Shown here piece after piece: positions 1-6,014 of a stretch of DNA of 7,631 bases. A program made the translations under genes and the position numbers. The notes under the pieces are model-generated. The model saw only the letters and a program-made list of their open reading frames with translations. It was not told the origin of the DNA and did not search any database. Source of the DNA: Acidimicrobiales bacterium (GTDB taxonomy: Bacteria; Actinomycetota; Acidimicrobiia; Acidimicrobiales; Aldehydirespiratoraceae); contig BQJV01000140.1 of the NCBI GenBank assembly GCA_021604885.1, forward strand, positions 1-7,631. Reading direction: 5' to 3'. Each line of letters begins with the position of its first letter. The first letter of the stretch is position 1.

Positions 1-746
1 CCGGCATCGTCGTCGGTGACCACCACCTGGTCGGCGTCATGGGCGGGATGGAGGCCGATGTCCACTGGCCACCCGACGGCCGTCGCGCCGATGTCGCCCT
101 CGACCCGTTCCGCTACGCCGCCGATGCCGCGGTGATCGACGCGGTGGACGAGATCGACGTGCTGGCGTGCGACCTCGCCGTGGTCCACTTCAACGAACCG
201 GACACGGCCGCGCACCGGTTCGGCCCCGATTCCACCGAGCTCGCCGAGTGCGCCCGCTCGACGGACGCCGCGCTCGGGCAGCTCCTCGAACGCATCCGGC
301 CGGCGTGGGACGACACCGTCGTCATGGTGGTCAGCGACCACGACCAGGAGCGGGTGACCGAGCACGGTCTCGATGTCCAGGCGTCGCTGGATCAGCGAGG
401 CCTCCCGGGCCTCGTCGAGACCGAGGGCACGGCCGCGCTCGTCATGGGCGGGCCGCCCGTCGACACCCTCCTCACGCTGCCCGAAGTCGCCGGCGCCCAG
501 CCCCTCGACGACGACAACACGCTCGTCTGGGGCGAACCCGGCCAGGTCTTCGGCCCCTGGCTCGACGAGCTCCACGGATCACACGGCAGCCCCCGCTGCG
601 ACACGCAGGTCGCCGTCGTCGGCGGCGGGCATTCGGCCGTCGCTCCCCTCGCCGCCCGCATCACGGCACAGCGACCCGCGGCGACCTCGTGGGCGCCGAC
701 GATCGCCGGTCTGCTCGGATTCGCACTCGGTGATCGGCCGAGCTGA
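1..746 (+). CDS. Alkaline phosphatase superfamily (nucleotide pyrophosphatase/phosphodiesterase-like) protein, 5' end missing
   Basis: The reading frame is open from base 3, so the start and N-terminal part lie outside the window; the first internal Met is at base 39 and residues here are numbered from it. What remains is the C-terminal half of a metal-dependent phosphohydrolase. NEPDTAAHRFGP (52-63) gives the D-x3-H metal-ligand pair (D55, H59) of type I phosphodiesterases/nucleotide pyrophosphatases. VVSDHD (97-102) gives the D100-H101 pair, and GSHG (180-183) is the likely last metal-binding His (H182). The end, SWAPTIAGLLG (217-227), matches the usual APTIxxLLG tail of the superfamily. 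The nucleophile Thr and first metal-binding Asp would be upstream and cannot be checked. The substrate is unknown: a nucleotide, phosphodiester or phosphonate are all possible. The family is well supported; a specific enzyme name is not. Its stop is 6 bases from the stop of the convergent lipoprotein gene. Confidence 0.8.
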   Translation, partial: GIVVGDHHLVGVMGGMEADVHWPPDGRRADVALDPFRYAADAAVIDAVDEIDVLACDLAVVHFNEPDTAAHRFGPDSTELAECARSTDAALGQLLERIRPAWDDTVVMVVSDHDQERVTEHGLDVQASLDQRGLPGLVETEGTAALVMGGPPVDTLLTLPEVAGAQPLDDDNTLVWGEPGQVFGPWLDELHGSHGSPRCDTQVAVVGGGHSAVAPLAARITAQRPAATSWAPTIAGLLGFALGDRPS

Positions 747-752
747 CGGGCG

Positions 753-1688
753 CTAGACCCCGCAGCCGGCGACGAGCACCTCGGCCGGTTCGGCACCGAG
801 TTCGAAGAGGCTCACACCGCCACCCTCGTAGTAGGACCAGCGCGAGGCGAGTTCGTAGGCACCGTCGCCGTTGACGTCGATCGGGCCGGCCAGATCCACC
901 CGCAGCACGTACTGGCCCGCCTGTTCGAGATCGGCGATCCCGGCGTGGAGGGTGATGTTCTCCACCGAGTCGTCCGGCAGCACCCGCCGCAGCACGACGA
1001 CCGAGTAGTGGCCCTCGTCGATGAACCCCAGGAGCGGGCCCTCCGGGAAGCGTTGGGCCTCGATCACGACCTCGTCCACGCCGTCGCCTTCGATGTCGAA
1101 CCGGGTGACCTGGGAGATCTCGACCGGCACGGCCGGATCGACGCCGTTCGCATCGAGGACCGCACGAATCGCGTCGACATGGGCATCGGCGGCCCCGATC
1201 ACCTCGTAGGGGCGGGGCTGGAGATCGTGGGCACCGCTCGCCCGCACACCATCGAGGCCGTCGATCCACCAGTTGACGACGCCGGCCTCCGGCATGCAGC
1301 TCGCCACGGGTTCGACCGCCACGACGTCGGCGAGGCCCTCGACGGAGCGCAGCGTCTCCCCCGCGATCGGCGGCACCTCGGTCTCCACCTCAGCCGTCTC
1401 GATCCAGGCCGACCCGTCCCACCAACCGAGCACCATCTCGTCGACCGTGACGAAGACGGTGTCGCTCACCGGCCCGGCCTCCGTCGTGGTCGGCGCCGCC
1501 GTGCTGGTGGTCGGAGCCGCGGTCGTCGACGCGGGAACCGTTGTGGTCGACCCCGTTGCGACCGCGCCCGGCGCCGATGTCGTGGTGTCGGCGGTCTCGT
1601 CGCCTCCGTCGTCACCACATGCGGCAGCGACCAGCGCCACGACCACGATGACGGCCATGGTCCATGAGCGAGAACGGGTGCAGGCCAT
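753..1688 (-). CDS. Secreted lipoprotein of unknown function with Thr/Pro-rich linker and two Asp-rich D-x-x-G-D-G motifs
   Basis: This encodes 311 residues. The N-terminus has an Arg-containing n-region (MACTRSRSW), a hydrophobic core (11-20) and a lipobox VAAAC with Cys24 as the lipidation site, so the protein is probably anchored to the outer face of the membrane. Residues 31-73 are a low-complexity Thr/Ala/Ser/Pro linker, likely flexible and possibly glycosylated. The folded part (about 74-311) contains DIEGDGVDE (198-206) and DVNGDGAYE (271-279), which resemble the calcium-binding loops of FG-GAP/VCBS-type repeats. C131 and C309 could form a disulfide. I do not recognise the family. The frame stays open upstream to base 2030, but that extension runs antisense into the neighbouring receptor gene and would bury the signal peptide. 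The Met at 1688 has a modest G-rich stretch (GGGGG) before it and gives a proper n-region; the Met at 1658 would lose the Arg residues. Confidence 0.8.
   Translation of the reverse strand: MACTRSRSWTMAVIVVVALVAAACGDDGGDETADTTTSAPGAVATGSTTTVPASTTAAPTTSTAAPTTTEAGPVSDTVFVTVDEMVLGWWDGSAWIETAEVETEVPPIAGETLRSVEGLADVVAVEPVASCMPEAGVVNWWIDGLDGVRASGAHDLQPRPYEVIGAADAHVDAIRAVLDANGVDPAVPVEISQVTRFDIEGDGVDEVVIEAQRFPEGPLLGFIDEGHYSVVVLRRVLPDDSVENITLHAGIADLEQAGQYVLRVDLAGPIDVNGDGAYELASRWSYYEGGGVSLFELGAEPAEVLVAGCGV
1480..1570 (-). repeat. Degenerate short repeats encoding the Thr/Ala/Pro linker
   Basis: Within the lipoprotein gene, two adjacent 21-base units (1486-1506 and 1507-1527) agree at about 16 of 21 positions and encode successive Thr/Ser-Ala-Ala-Pro-Thr heptads. 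The stretch around them is similarly simple. This is an internal coding repeat of the kind that changes in copy number between strains, not a mobile or regulatory element. Confidence 0.5.
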
Positions 1689-1779
1689 GCCCCCGACGGT
1701 AGTGGTCCCGCGATCGACCTCCGGGCATCGTCGGATCCCGGCCGCTTTCGCTCTGAGCCGATCCGGGGGACACTTGCTC
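1689..1779. promoter_or_regulatory. Divergent intergenic region between the two lipoprotein genes
   Basis: These 91 bases must hold the 5' control signals of both the minus-strand lipoprotein gene and the plus-strand receptor gene, since they are transcribed away from each other. I could not find a convincing -35/-10 pair on either strand; the region is as GC-rich as the genes. A 6-base inverted pair (CGGATC at 1732-1737, GATCCG at 1760-1765) is present but short. The role as a promoter region is inferred from gene orientation only. Confidence 0.45.
1765..1770 (+). promoter_or_regulatory. Ribosome binding site deciding the receptor gene start
   Basis: GGGGGA lies 9 bases before the ATG at 1780. 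It supports starting there rather than at an earlier in-frame Met such as 1273, which would add 169 residues read antisense through the neighbouring lipoprotein gene. The 1780 start also puts a signal peptide and lipobox directly at the N-terminus. Confidence 0.65.
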
Positions 1780-3144
1780 ATGCGTCTGCGCGTGATGGGA
1801 ACGGTGTTTCTCGTCTCGGCTGTGCTTGCCGCCGGCTGTGGCGACGGCACGGCAGAGGCCGATCCCGCCGGGACGACCTCGGCACCGCCGCCGGTCGACG
1901 CCACGGTCACGACCACAGCCGAGCCTTCGCTGCCGGCGAGCCATCGCGGGGTCACGCCCGACACGATCCGTCTCGGCGTCGTGTGGTCGGACCTCGACGA
2001 GCTGCGCGAGCTGGGGCTCGTCGACATCAACTACGGCGACATCCCTCTCGTCTGGCAGACGATCATCGACGACGTCAACGCGAACGGCGGCGTGTTCGGT
2101 CGTCAGATCGAGATGGTGTTCGACCGGTACAACCCGATCGAGGCCACGTCGGTCGAGGAGATGTGCATCCGCCTGGTCGAGGACGAAGAAGTCTTCGCGG
2201 TCACGGGCAGCCTCGCCGGTCCGGCACTGGAGGGCATCCTCTGCATCATCGAGTCGCAGGAGACGATGGTGCTCGGCGGCACCCACCGCCCGGAACTCCT
2301 CGACCGGGCGAAGGCCCCGTGGATCACGACCGAGTGGGCCCAGGACCGGCGCTACACGGCCCTGCTCGACATCTATGAGGACCAGGGTCTGCTGGAGGGC
2401 CGACTGGCGCTCCTCGACGATCATCGCGAGCGGCAGGGGCTCACCGTCGACATCGTGCACCCGAAGCTCGCGGACCTCGGGCGCACCCTGACGACCGAGT
2501 TCACCAGCACCGCGTCGAGCGACGAGCTGCAACTCGAGTCACAGATCGGCCTCTTCTCCCAGCGCCTCGAGACGGACGACATCGACACGCTGCTGATCGT
2601 GCAGTCGGCGATCGCGCTCGGCCTGCCGCTGATCCGCGAGGCCGGGTTCGACGGCACCGTTCTCACCATCGACGGCGGCAGCTATCTCGCGGGTATCAGC
2701 GGGTTCGACGAGCGGCCGGCGTCCATCTACGAGGGCGCCTACGGCCCCACCCTCTTCGGCACCGAAGACGTGTGGGCCATGGAATCCACCCGGGCATGCG
2801 AAGCGACGTTCGAGGCCGCCAACCCCGGGATCGACGTGATTCCGAGTGAGCAGGTGCCCGACGGCGAGCCCCAGTGGGCGACCCCGCTGCTGGCCGCGTG
2901 CCGGCTCATCGGCCTGTTCGACATCATCGCCGAGCGCGTCGGTGCGGACCTGACGCCGGATGCGTTCGAGGCCGCCGCGTACGAACTGGGAACGTTCGAG
3001 CTCCCCGGACAACCCTTCAACAGCATCGAGCCGGGAAAGCTCGATGCGAACGACGGCATGGGACTCGGGATCTTCGACGCCACCGTCGGTGCGGAAGGCG
3101 GGCTCAGGCCTGTCCTCCCGTACACCAGCGTGACCGACGACTAG
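1780..3144 (+). CDS. ABC-type substrate-binding lipoprotein (type 1 periplasmic-binding fold, LivJ-like)
   Basis: This encodes 454 residues. Residues 1-20 are a lipoprotein signal peptide (MRLRVMG, hydrophobic core, lipobox LAAGC, Cys20), followed by a Thr/Pro-rich linker (21-55). From about 58 the protein reads as a type 1 periplasmic-binding fold of the branched-chain amino acid/amide receptor class. VTPDTIRLGVVWS (58-70) is the usual first strand, and VNANGGVFGRQIEMVFD (99-115) matches the family's N-x-x-GG-hxGRxIxhxxxD signature. FAVTGSLAG (139-147) fits the G-x2-x-S ligand-loop region, and TLLIVQSAIALGLPLIREAGFDG (270-292) is the typical C-lobe helix-strand. Such proteins capture a solute outside the membrane and deliver it to an ABC permease, or act as a sensor. 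The ligand cannot be told from sequence. No permease or ATPase gene is in the window, so the receptor is an orphan here. The dioxygenase gene follows 46 bases later on the same strand and may be co-transcribed. Confidence 0.85.
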   Translation: MRLRVMGTVFLVSAVLAAGCGDGTAEADPAGTTSAPPPVDATVTTTAEPSLPASHRGVTPDTIRLGVVWSDLDELRELGLVDINYGDIPLVWQTIIDDVNANGGVFGRQIEMVFDRYNPIEATSVEEMCIRLVEDEEVFAVTGSLAGPALEGILCIIESQETMVLGGTHRPELLDRAKAPWITTEWAQDRRYTALLDIYEDQGLLEGRLALLDDHRERQGLTVDIVHPKLADLGRTLTTEFTSTASSDELQLESQIGLFSQRLETDDIDTLLIVQSAIALGLPLIREAGFDGTVLTIDGGSYLAGISGFDERPASIYEGAYGPTLFGTEDVWAMESTRACEATFEAANPGIDVIPSEQVPDGEPQWATPLLAACRLIGLFDIIAERVGADLTPDAFEAAAYELGTFELPGQPFNSIEPGKLDANDGMGLGIFDATVGAEGGLRPVLPYTSVTDD

Positions 3145-3158
3145 ACGACGAGTACCGT
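3130..3158 (+). promoter_or_regulatory. Possible promoter ahead of the dioxygenase gene
   Basis: GTGACC (3130-3135, close to TTGACN) and TACCGT (3153-3158, a TANNNT -10) are separated by 17 bases and sit just before the dioxygenase start, partly over the end of the receptor gene. This could allow separate transcription of the dioxygenase, but matches of this quality arise by chance and no other evidence supports it. Confidence 0.25.
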
Positions 3159-3190
3159 GGACCCCACCACCGACCGAAGGGCGTGATCAC

Positions 3191-4045
3191 ATGCTCGACA
3201 CCCAGAACATCGAGCTCGATCCCGAGACCCAGTCTCATGTCGACGCGATCCGGACGGACGGGTACACCATCATCCGCGATGTCTTCGACGCCGACCGCGC
3301 CGCCGCGTACCGCGAGCGGGTCCGCGAGATCGAGTCCGCCACGCTCCGTCCGCTCGAGCCCGGCGAAACCGAGGAGGACAGCTCGTTCTTCCGCACGGCC
3401 GGCCTGCTGCGCATCGACCCGATGTTCTGGGACGTACCGGCCGACCCGACCGTCACCGCGGTCGTCGAAGGCGTGCTCGGCGCGGACTTCCTGCTCTCCA
3501 CCTTCTCCGGCATCGACCTGAAGCCGCACAGCGACAACATCCAGCCGCTCCATCCCGACGACGCGCTCGTCCCGGTCCCGCGGCCGCACGCCCAGCCGAT
3601 CGGATGTACGGCCATGTGGGTCGTCACCTCGTTCGGTCCGCAGACCGGCGGTACCCGAGTCCTGCCGGGCAGCCAGGTCGAGCCACTCGACCTCCTCTTC
3701 GGGCAGACGCCCGAGCAGGAGGCGGCCATCATCCAGCCGGAGATGGACCCGGGCACCGTGCTCGTGTTCGACCACGCCCTCTTCCACGGCGCGGCCGACA
3801 ATCCCTCGGATGAGTGGCGGCTCGGACTCCAGGTCTCGTACCACGCCGGGTGGGTCCGGCCGTACACGAACTGGTTCCGCTCGATCCCCATCGAGGAGGT
3901 GCGCGAGATGCCCGAGAAGCTGCGCGATCTGCTCGGCTACAAGACCTACAACGGCATCGGCACGGCGAACGACGAGCCGGGCTCGTACCGCGAGAGCTAC
4001 AGCGGCAAGGGCCGGCCCCGCGACCCTCGACTCTCGCTCGATTGA
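3191..4045 (+). CDS. Phytanoyl-CoA dioxygenase (PhyH) family Fe(II)/2-oxoglutarate-dependent oxygenase
   Basis: This encodes 284 residues, the usual length for bacterial PhyH-family proteins. The N-terminal segment DGYTIIRDVFDADRAAAY (23-40) is the typical 'G-y-h-h-h-r-d-v-f' opening of the family. The facial triad is visible as H121-x-D123 in QPLHPDDALVP and a distal His at 199 in LFHGAADN; R210 in EWRLGLQ is the likely 2-oxoglutarate carboxylate ligand. TGGTRVLPGS (152-161) is the conserved loop before the distal strand. Members hydroxylate C-H bonds using O2 and 2-oxoglutarate, releasing succinate and CO2. Substrates range from phytanoyl-CoA to small natural products, so the substrate is unassigned. 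There is no signal peptide, so it is cytosolic. A GAAGGG ribosome site (3176-3181) precedes the ATG at good distance. The gene ends one base from the convergent small gene, leaving no room for a shared intrinsic terminator between the coding regions. Confidence 0.9.
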   Translation: MLDTQNIELDPETQSHVDAIRTDGYTIIRDVFDADRAAAYRERVREIESATLRPLEPGETEEDSSFFRTAGLLRIDPMFWDVPADPTVTAVVEGVLGADFLLSTFSGIDLKPHSDNIQPLHPDDALVPVPRPHAQPIGCTAMWVVTSFGPQTGGTRVLPGSQVEPLDLLFGQTPEQEAAIIQPEMDPGTVLVFDHALFHGAADNPSDEWRLGLQVSYHAGWVRPYTNWFRSIPIEEVREMPEKLRDLLGYKTYNGIGTANDEPGSYRESYSGKGRPRDPRLSLD

Positions 4046-4046
4046 T

Positions 4047-4403
4047 TCAGCCGCCGAGCAGCGCCCGCCACACCTTCCCGGCGGACCGACCACCCGAGAT
4101 GCTGGCGACGCCGGCCACGGCTCCGTAGGCGTCGGCCGCGAGCACGCGGGTGTTCTGCGGGCGCAGGAACGAGATCCGGTACTTCTCGCCGCCCACGACG
4201 AACGAGCATCCGGCACTCATCTGCAGCTTCGGCCACCGGACGGCCTCGACCGCGTCGATCGGCACCGCGAAGACCTGCCGGAGTTCGTCGTCGTCATCGA
4301 GGAGTTCGAGGCGTACCCGGCCGCCCTCATGGTGGAGCAACCCGGGTGTCGAGCCCGTCAGGCCCTGCAACGTCCAGATCTCGGTGACGAGTGCATCACC
4401 CAT
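4047..4403 (-). CDS. Small protein of unknown function (118 aa), last gene of the minus-strand unit
   Basis: I do not recognise this protein. It has no signal peptide or obvious membrane segment, so it is probably cytosolic. Alternating hydrophobic/polar stretches at 29-35 (RVRLELL), 43-57 and 66-80 suggest a small beta-rich domain. The pattern RVRLELLDDDDEL, then FAVPIDAVEAVRW, then KYRISFLRP is reminiscent of PH/GRAM-like folds, but this is a shape impression only. The tail (about 88-118) is Ala/Gly-rich and may be helical. The gene is real by several signs: a strong GAGGAG ribosome site (4412-4417) 8 bases before the ATG, an 18-base gap from the upstream hydratase gene, and a protein composition free of the Arg-rich bias seen in antisense frames. 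The context suggests it works with, or is regulated with, the acyl-CoA genes. Confidence 0.75.
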   Translation of the reverse strand: MGDALVTEIWTLQGLTGSTPGLLHHEGGRVRLELLDDDDELRQVFAVPIDAVEAVRWPKLQMSAGCSFVVGGEKYRISFLRPQNTRVLAADAYGAVAGVASISGGRSAGKVWRALLGG

Positions 4404-4421
4404 CGATGTCGCTCCTCGCCG

Positions 4422-5174
4422 TCAGGTGCCCGTCCAGTTCGGCTCACGCTTCTCGGCGAACGCGGCGGGCCCTTCCTTCGCGTCGTTGGAGGTGAACACG
4501 GGGATGTACATCTCGGCCTGGATGGCCATCATCTCGTCCTCGGTGTTGCCCTGCGTGGCCCGGATGACCTTCTTGGAGGCAGCCACGCCGAGCGGCGCGT
4601 TCTTCGCGATTCGCTCGGCCAGCTCGATCGCCACGTCGACGGCCGTGCCCGGCGACGCCAGCCGGGTGATCAGCCCGAACGCGTACGCGTCCTCGGCGGA
4701 GATCGGATCGCCGGTGACGGCCATCTCCATCGCCTTGCCGTAGCCGACACGGGCGGGCAGACGCATGAGGCCCATCCCGGCGGCGAACAGACCCACCTTC
4801 ACCTCGGGGATGCCGAGCTTGGCGCCCTCGGCCGCGACGAGCAGATCACACGACAGCGCGATCTCCAACCCGCCGGCGAGCGCGAAGCCTTCGATGGCGC
4901 CGATGAGCGGCTTCTCCGCCCCGGCGGCGAAGAACTGCTGGATCGGCCCGATGTCCTCGCCCTTGGCGAAGGCCTTCAGGTCCATGCCGCTGCAGAACGC
5001 ACCGCCCGCACCCGTGAGCACGCCGGCGGTGAGGCCGGAGTCCTCGTTGAGCTCGCCGACCGCGGCGAAGAGGCCGTTGGCCAGCTCGCCGTTGATGGCG
5101 TTCTTCGCCTCGGGTCGGTTCATGGTGATGACGAGGACGCGGCCGCGCCGCTCGGTCAGGATTGCATCGCTCAT
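4422..5174 (-). CDS. Enoyl-CoA hydratase/isomerase (crotonase) family protein
   Basis: This encodes 250 residues, full length for a crotonase. The start TERRGRVLVITMNRPEAKNA (7-26) is the family's first strand and NRP motif. The first oxyanion-hole segment is GAFCSGMDLK (58-67), and the second is EGFALAGGLEIALSCD (95-110). Both acidic residues used by true hydratases are present by position: E104 (GGLE) and E124 (IPEV). The C-terminal TSNDAKEGPAAFAEKREP (228-245) is the usual closing signature. It would hydrate trans-2-enoyl-CoA to 3-hydroxyacyl-CoA, although isomerase or another crotonase activity cannot be excluded. The expected GAGGTQ-like stretch after the second Glu reads AAGMGL here, which is common in side branches of the family. 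An AAGGAGA ribosome site (5182-5188) lies 7 bases before the ATG. The SDR gene 27 bases upstream probably supplies the next step, oxidation of the 3-hydroxyacyl-CoA. Confidence 0.9.
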   Translation of the reverse strand: MSDAILTERRGRVLVITMNRPEAKNAINGELANGLFAAVGELNEDSGLTAGVLTGAGGAFCSGMDLKAFAKGEDIGPIQQFFAAGAEKPLIGAIEGFALAGGLEIALSCDLLVAAEGAKLGIPEVKVGLFAAGMGLMRLPARVGYGKAMEMAVTGDPISAEDAYAFGLITRLASPGTAVDVAIELAERIAKNAPLGVAASKKVIRATQGNTEDEMMAIQAEMYIPVFTSNDAKEGPAAFAEKREPNWTGT

Positions 5175-5201
5175 GGCAGGTTCTCCTTCAGGATCCGGCG
5201 A

Positions 5202-5981
5202 TCACTTGGGCGGCATCCGGATGCCGCCGTCGACGCGGATGGTCTCGCCGTTCATGTAGGGGTTGGTGATGCACTCCATCACCATGAAGGCCAGTTCCTC
5301 ACCGGAGCCGAGGCGCTTCGGGAACAGCACCGACTGGCCGAGATGGTTCTTGAACGCTTCGGAGCCCTCGCCCTCGCCGTAGATCGGCGTGTCGATGAGG
5401 CCCGGAGCGACGGTGTTGACCCGCACGCCGATGGCCGCGAGATCACGGGCGATCGGGAGCGTCATACCGACCACGCCGCCCTTCGAGGCGGAGTAGGCGC
5501 ACTGGCCGATCTGGCCGTCGAACGCCGCGGCGGAGGCCATGTTCACGATCGCGCCCCGCGCACCGTCGTCGTCGACCGGATCGGTCTTCGACATCGCGGC
5601 CGCCGACCGGCTCAGCATGTTGAACGAGCCGATCAGGTTGACGTTGATCACGAAGATGAAGTTGTCGAGCGGGAAGGGGTTGCCCTCGCGATCGACCGTG
5701 CGGCCGGCGGAGCCGAGGCCGGCCGAGTTGACCAACGCCCGCAGCGGACCCATCTCCGATGCCGCGGCGACGGCCGTGTCCGCGTCCTCTGTGCTGGTCA
5801 CGTCGCACTTGACGAAGAGTCCGCCCAGCTCCGATGCGACGGCCTGGCCCTTCTCTTCGTTGAGATCGGCGATAACGACCCGGGATCCGGCCGCCGCGAG
5901 CTGGCGGGCACTGGCTTCGCCGATGCCCGACGCGCCGCCGGTGATGATGGACGAGCTTCCTTCGAGGTTCATGCGTGGCAT
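5202..5981 (-). CDS. HSD17B10-like short-chain dehydrogenase (probable 3-hydroxyacyl-CoA dehydrogenase)
   Basis: This encodes 259 residues of a classical SDR. TGGASGIG (14-21) is the cofactor-binding glycine motif, and D39 at the end of the second strand (VVIADL) predicts NAD(H) rather than NADP(H). NSAG (85-88), N115 (NVNL), S150, Y163 and K167 (YSASK) form the structural and catalytic set, with the usual 13-residue Ser-Tyr spacing. AAFDGQIGQCAYSASKGGVV (152-171), GMTLPIARDLA (172-182), VAPGLIDTP (191-199) and the tail NGETIRVDGGIRMPPK (244-259) strongly resemble mitochondrial 3-hydroxyacyl-CoA dehydrogenase type 2 (17-beta-HSD10) and its bacterial relatives. It probably oxidises a 3-hydroxyacyl-CoA, perhaps 2-methyl-branched or steroid-related. 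The ATG at 5981 is used here; the in-frame ATG at 5972 (3 residues shorter) is equally plausible. It sits between the copper ATPase gene (33-base gap) and the hydratase gene (27-base gap). Confidence 0.9.
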   Translation of the reverse strand: MPRMNLEGSSSIITGGASGIGEASARQLAAAGSRVVIADLNEEKGQAVASELGGLFVKCDVTSTEDADTAVAAASEMGPLRALVNSAGLGSAGRTVDREGNPFPLDNFIFVINVNLIGSFNMLSRSAAAMSKTDPVDDDGARGAIVNMASAAAFDGQIGQCAYSASKGGVVGMTLPIARDLAAIGVRVNTVAPGLIDTPIYGEGEGSEAFKNHLGQSVLFPKRLGSGEELAFMVMECITNPYMNGETIRVDGGIRMPPK

Positions 5982-5995
5982 CCCGCCAGCTTCCC
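5982..5995 (-). promoter_or_regulatory. Two overlapping ribosome-site candidates for the SDR gene
   Basis: On the minus strand GGGAAG (5990-5995) lies 8 bases before the ATG at 5981, while GGCGGG (5982-5987) lies 9 bases before the ATG at 5972. Either start is therefore supported and the choice changes only three residues. Confidence 0.4.
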
Positions 5996-6014
5996 ACGAG
6001 AAGCCCGCGAGGGC

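Noticed and set aside
1732..1765. Inverted 6-base arms (CGGATC / GATCCG) upstream of the receptor gene, considered as an operator or RBS-masking hairpin.
   Set aside because: The arms are short, 22 bases apart and do not extend; this is within chance expectation.
1273..1779. Upstream extension of the receptor gene frame by 169 codons.
   Set aside because: It is antisense to the lipoprotein gene, and it would bury the signal peptide. The ATG at 1780 has its own ribosome site.
3104..4216. A 370-residue minus-strand frame opposite the dioxygenase gene.
   Set aside because: Its translation is Arg/Ala/Val/Asp-biased without motifs, and it overlaps both the dioxygenase and the small gene, which have good evidence.
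6003..6014. GCCC-GCGA-GGGC hairpin just after the copper ATPase stop, considered as a terminator.
   Set aside because: The stem is only four pairs and no T-run follows on the minus strand; such short stems are common at this GC content.
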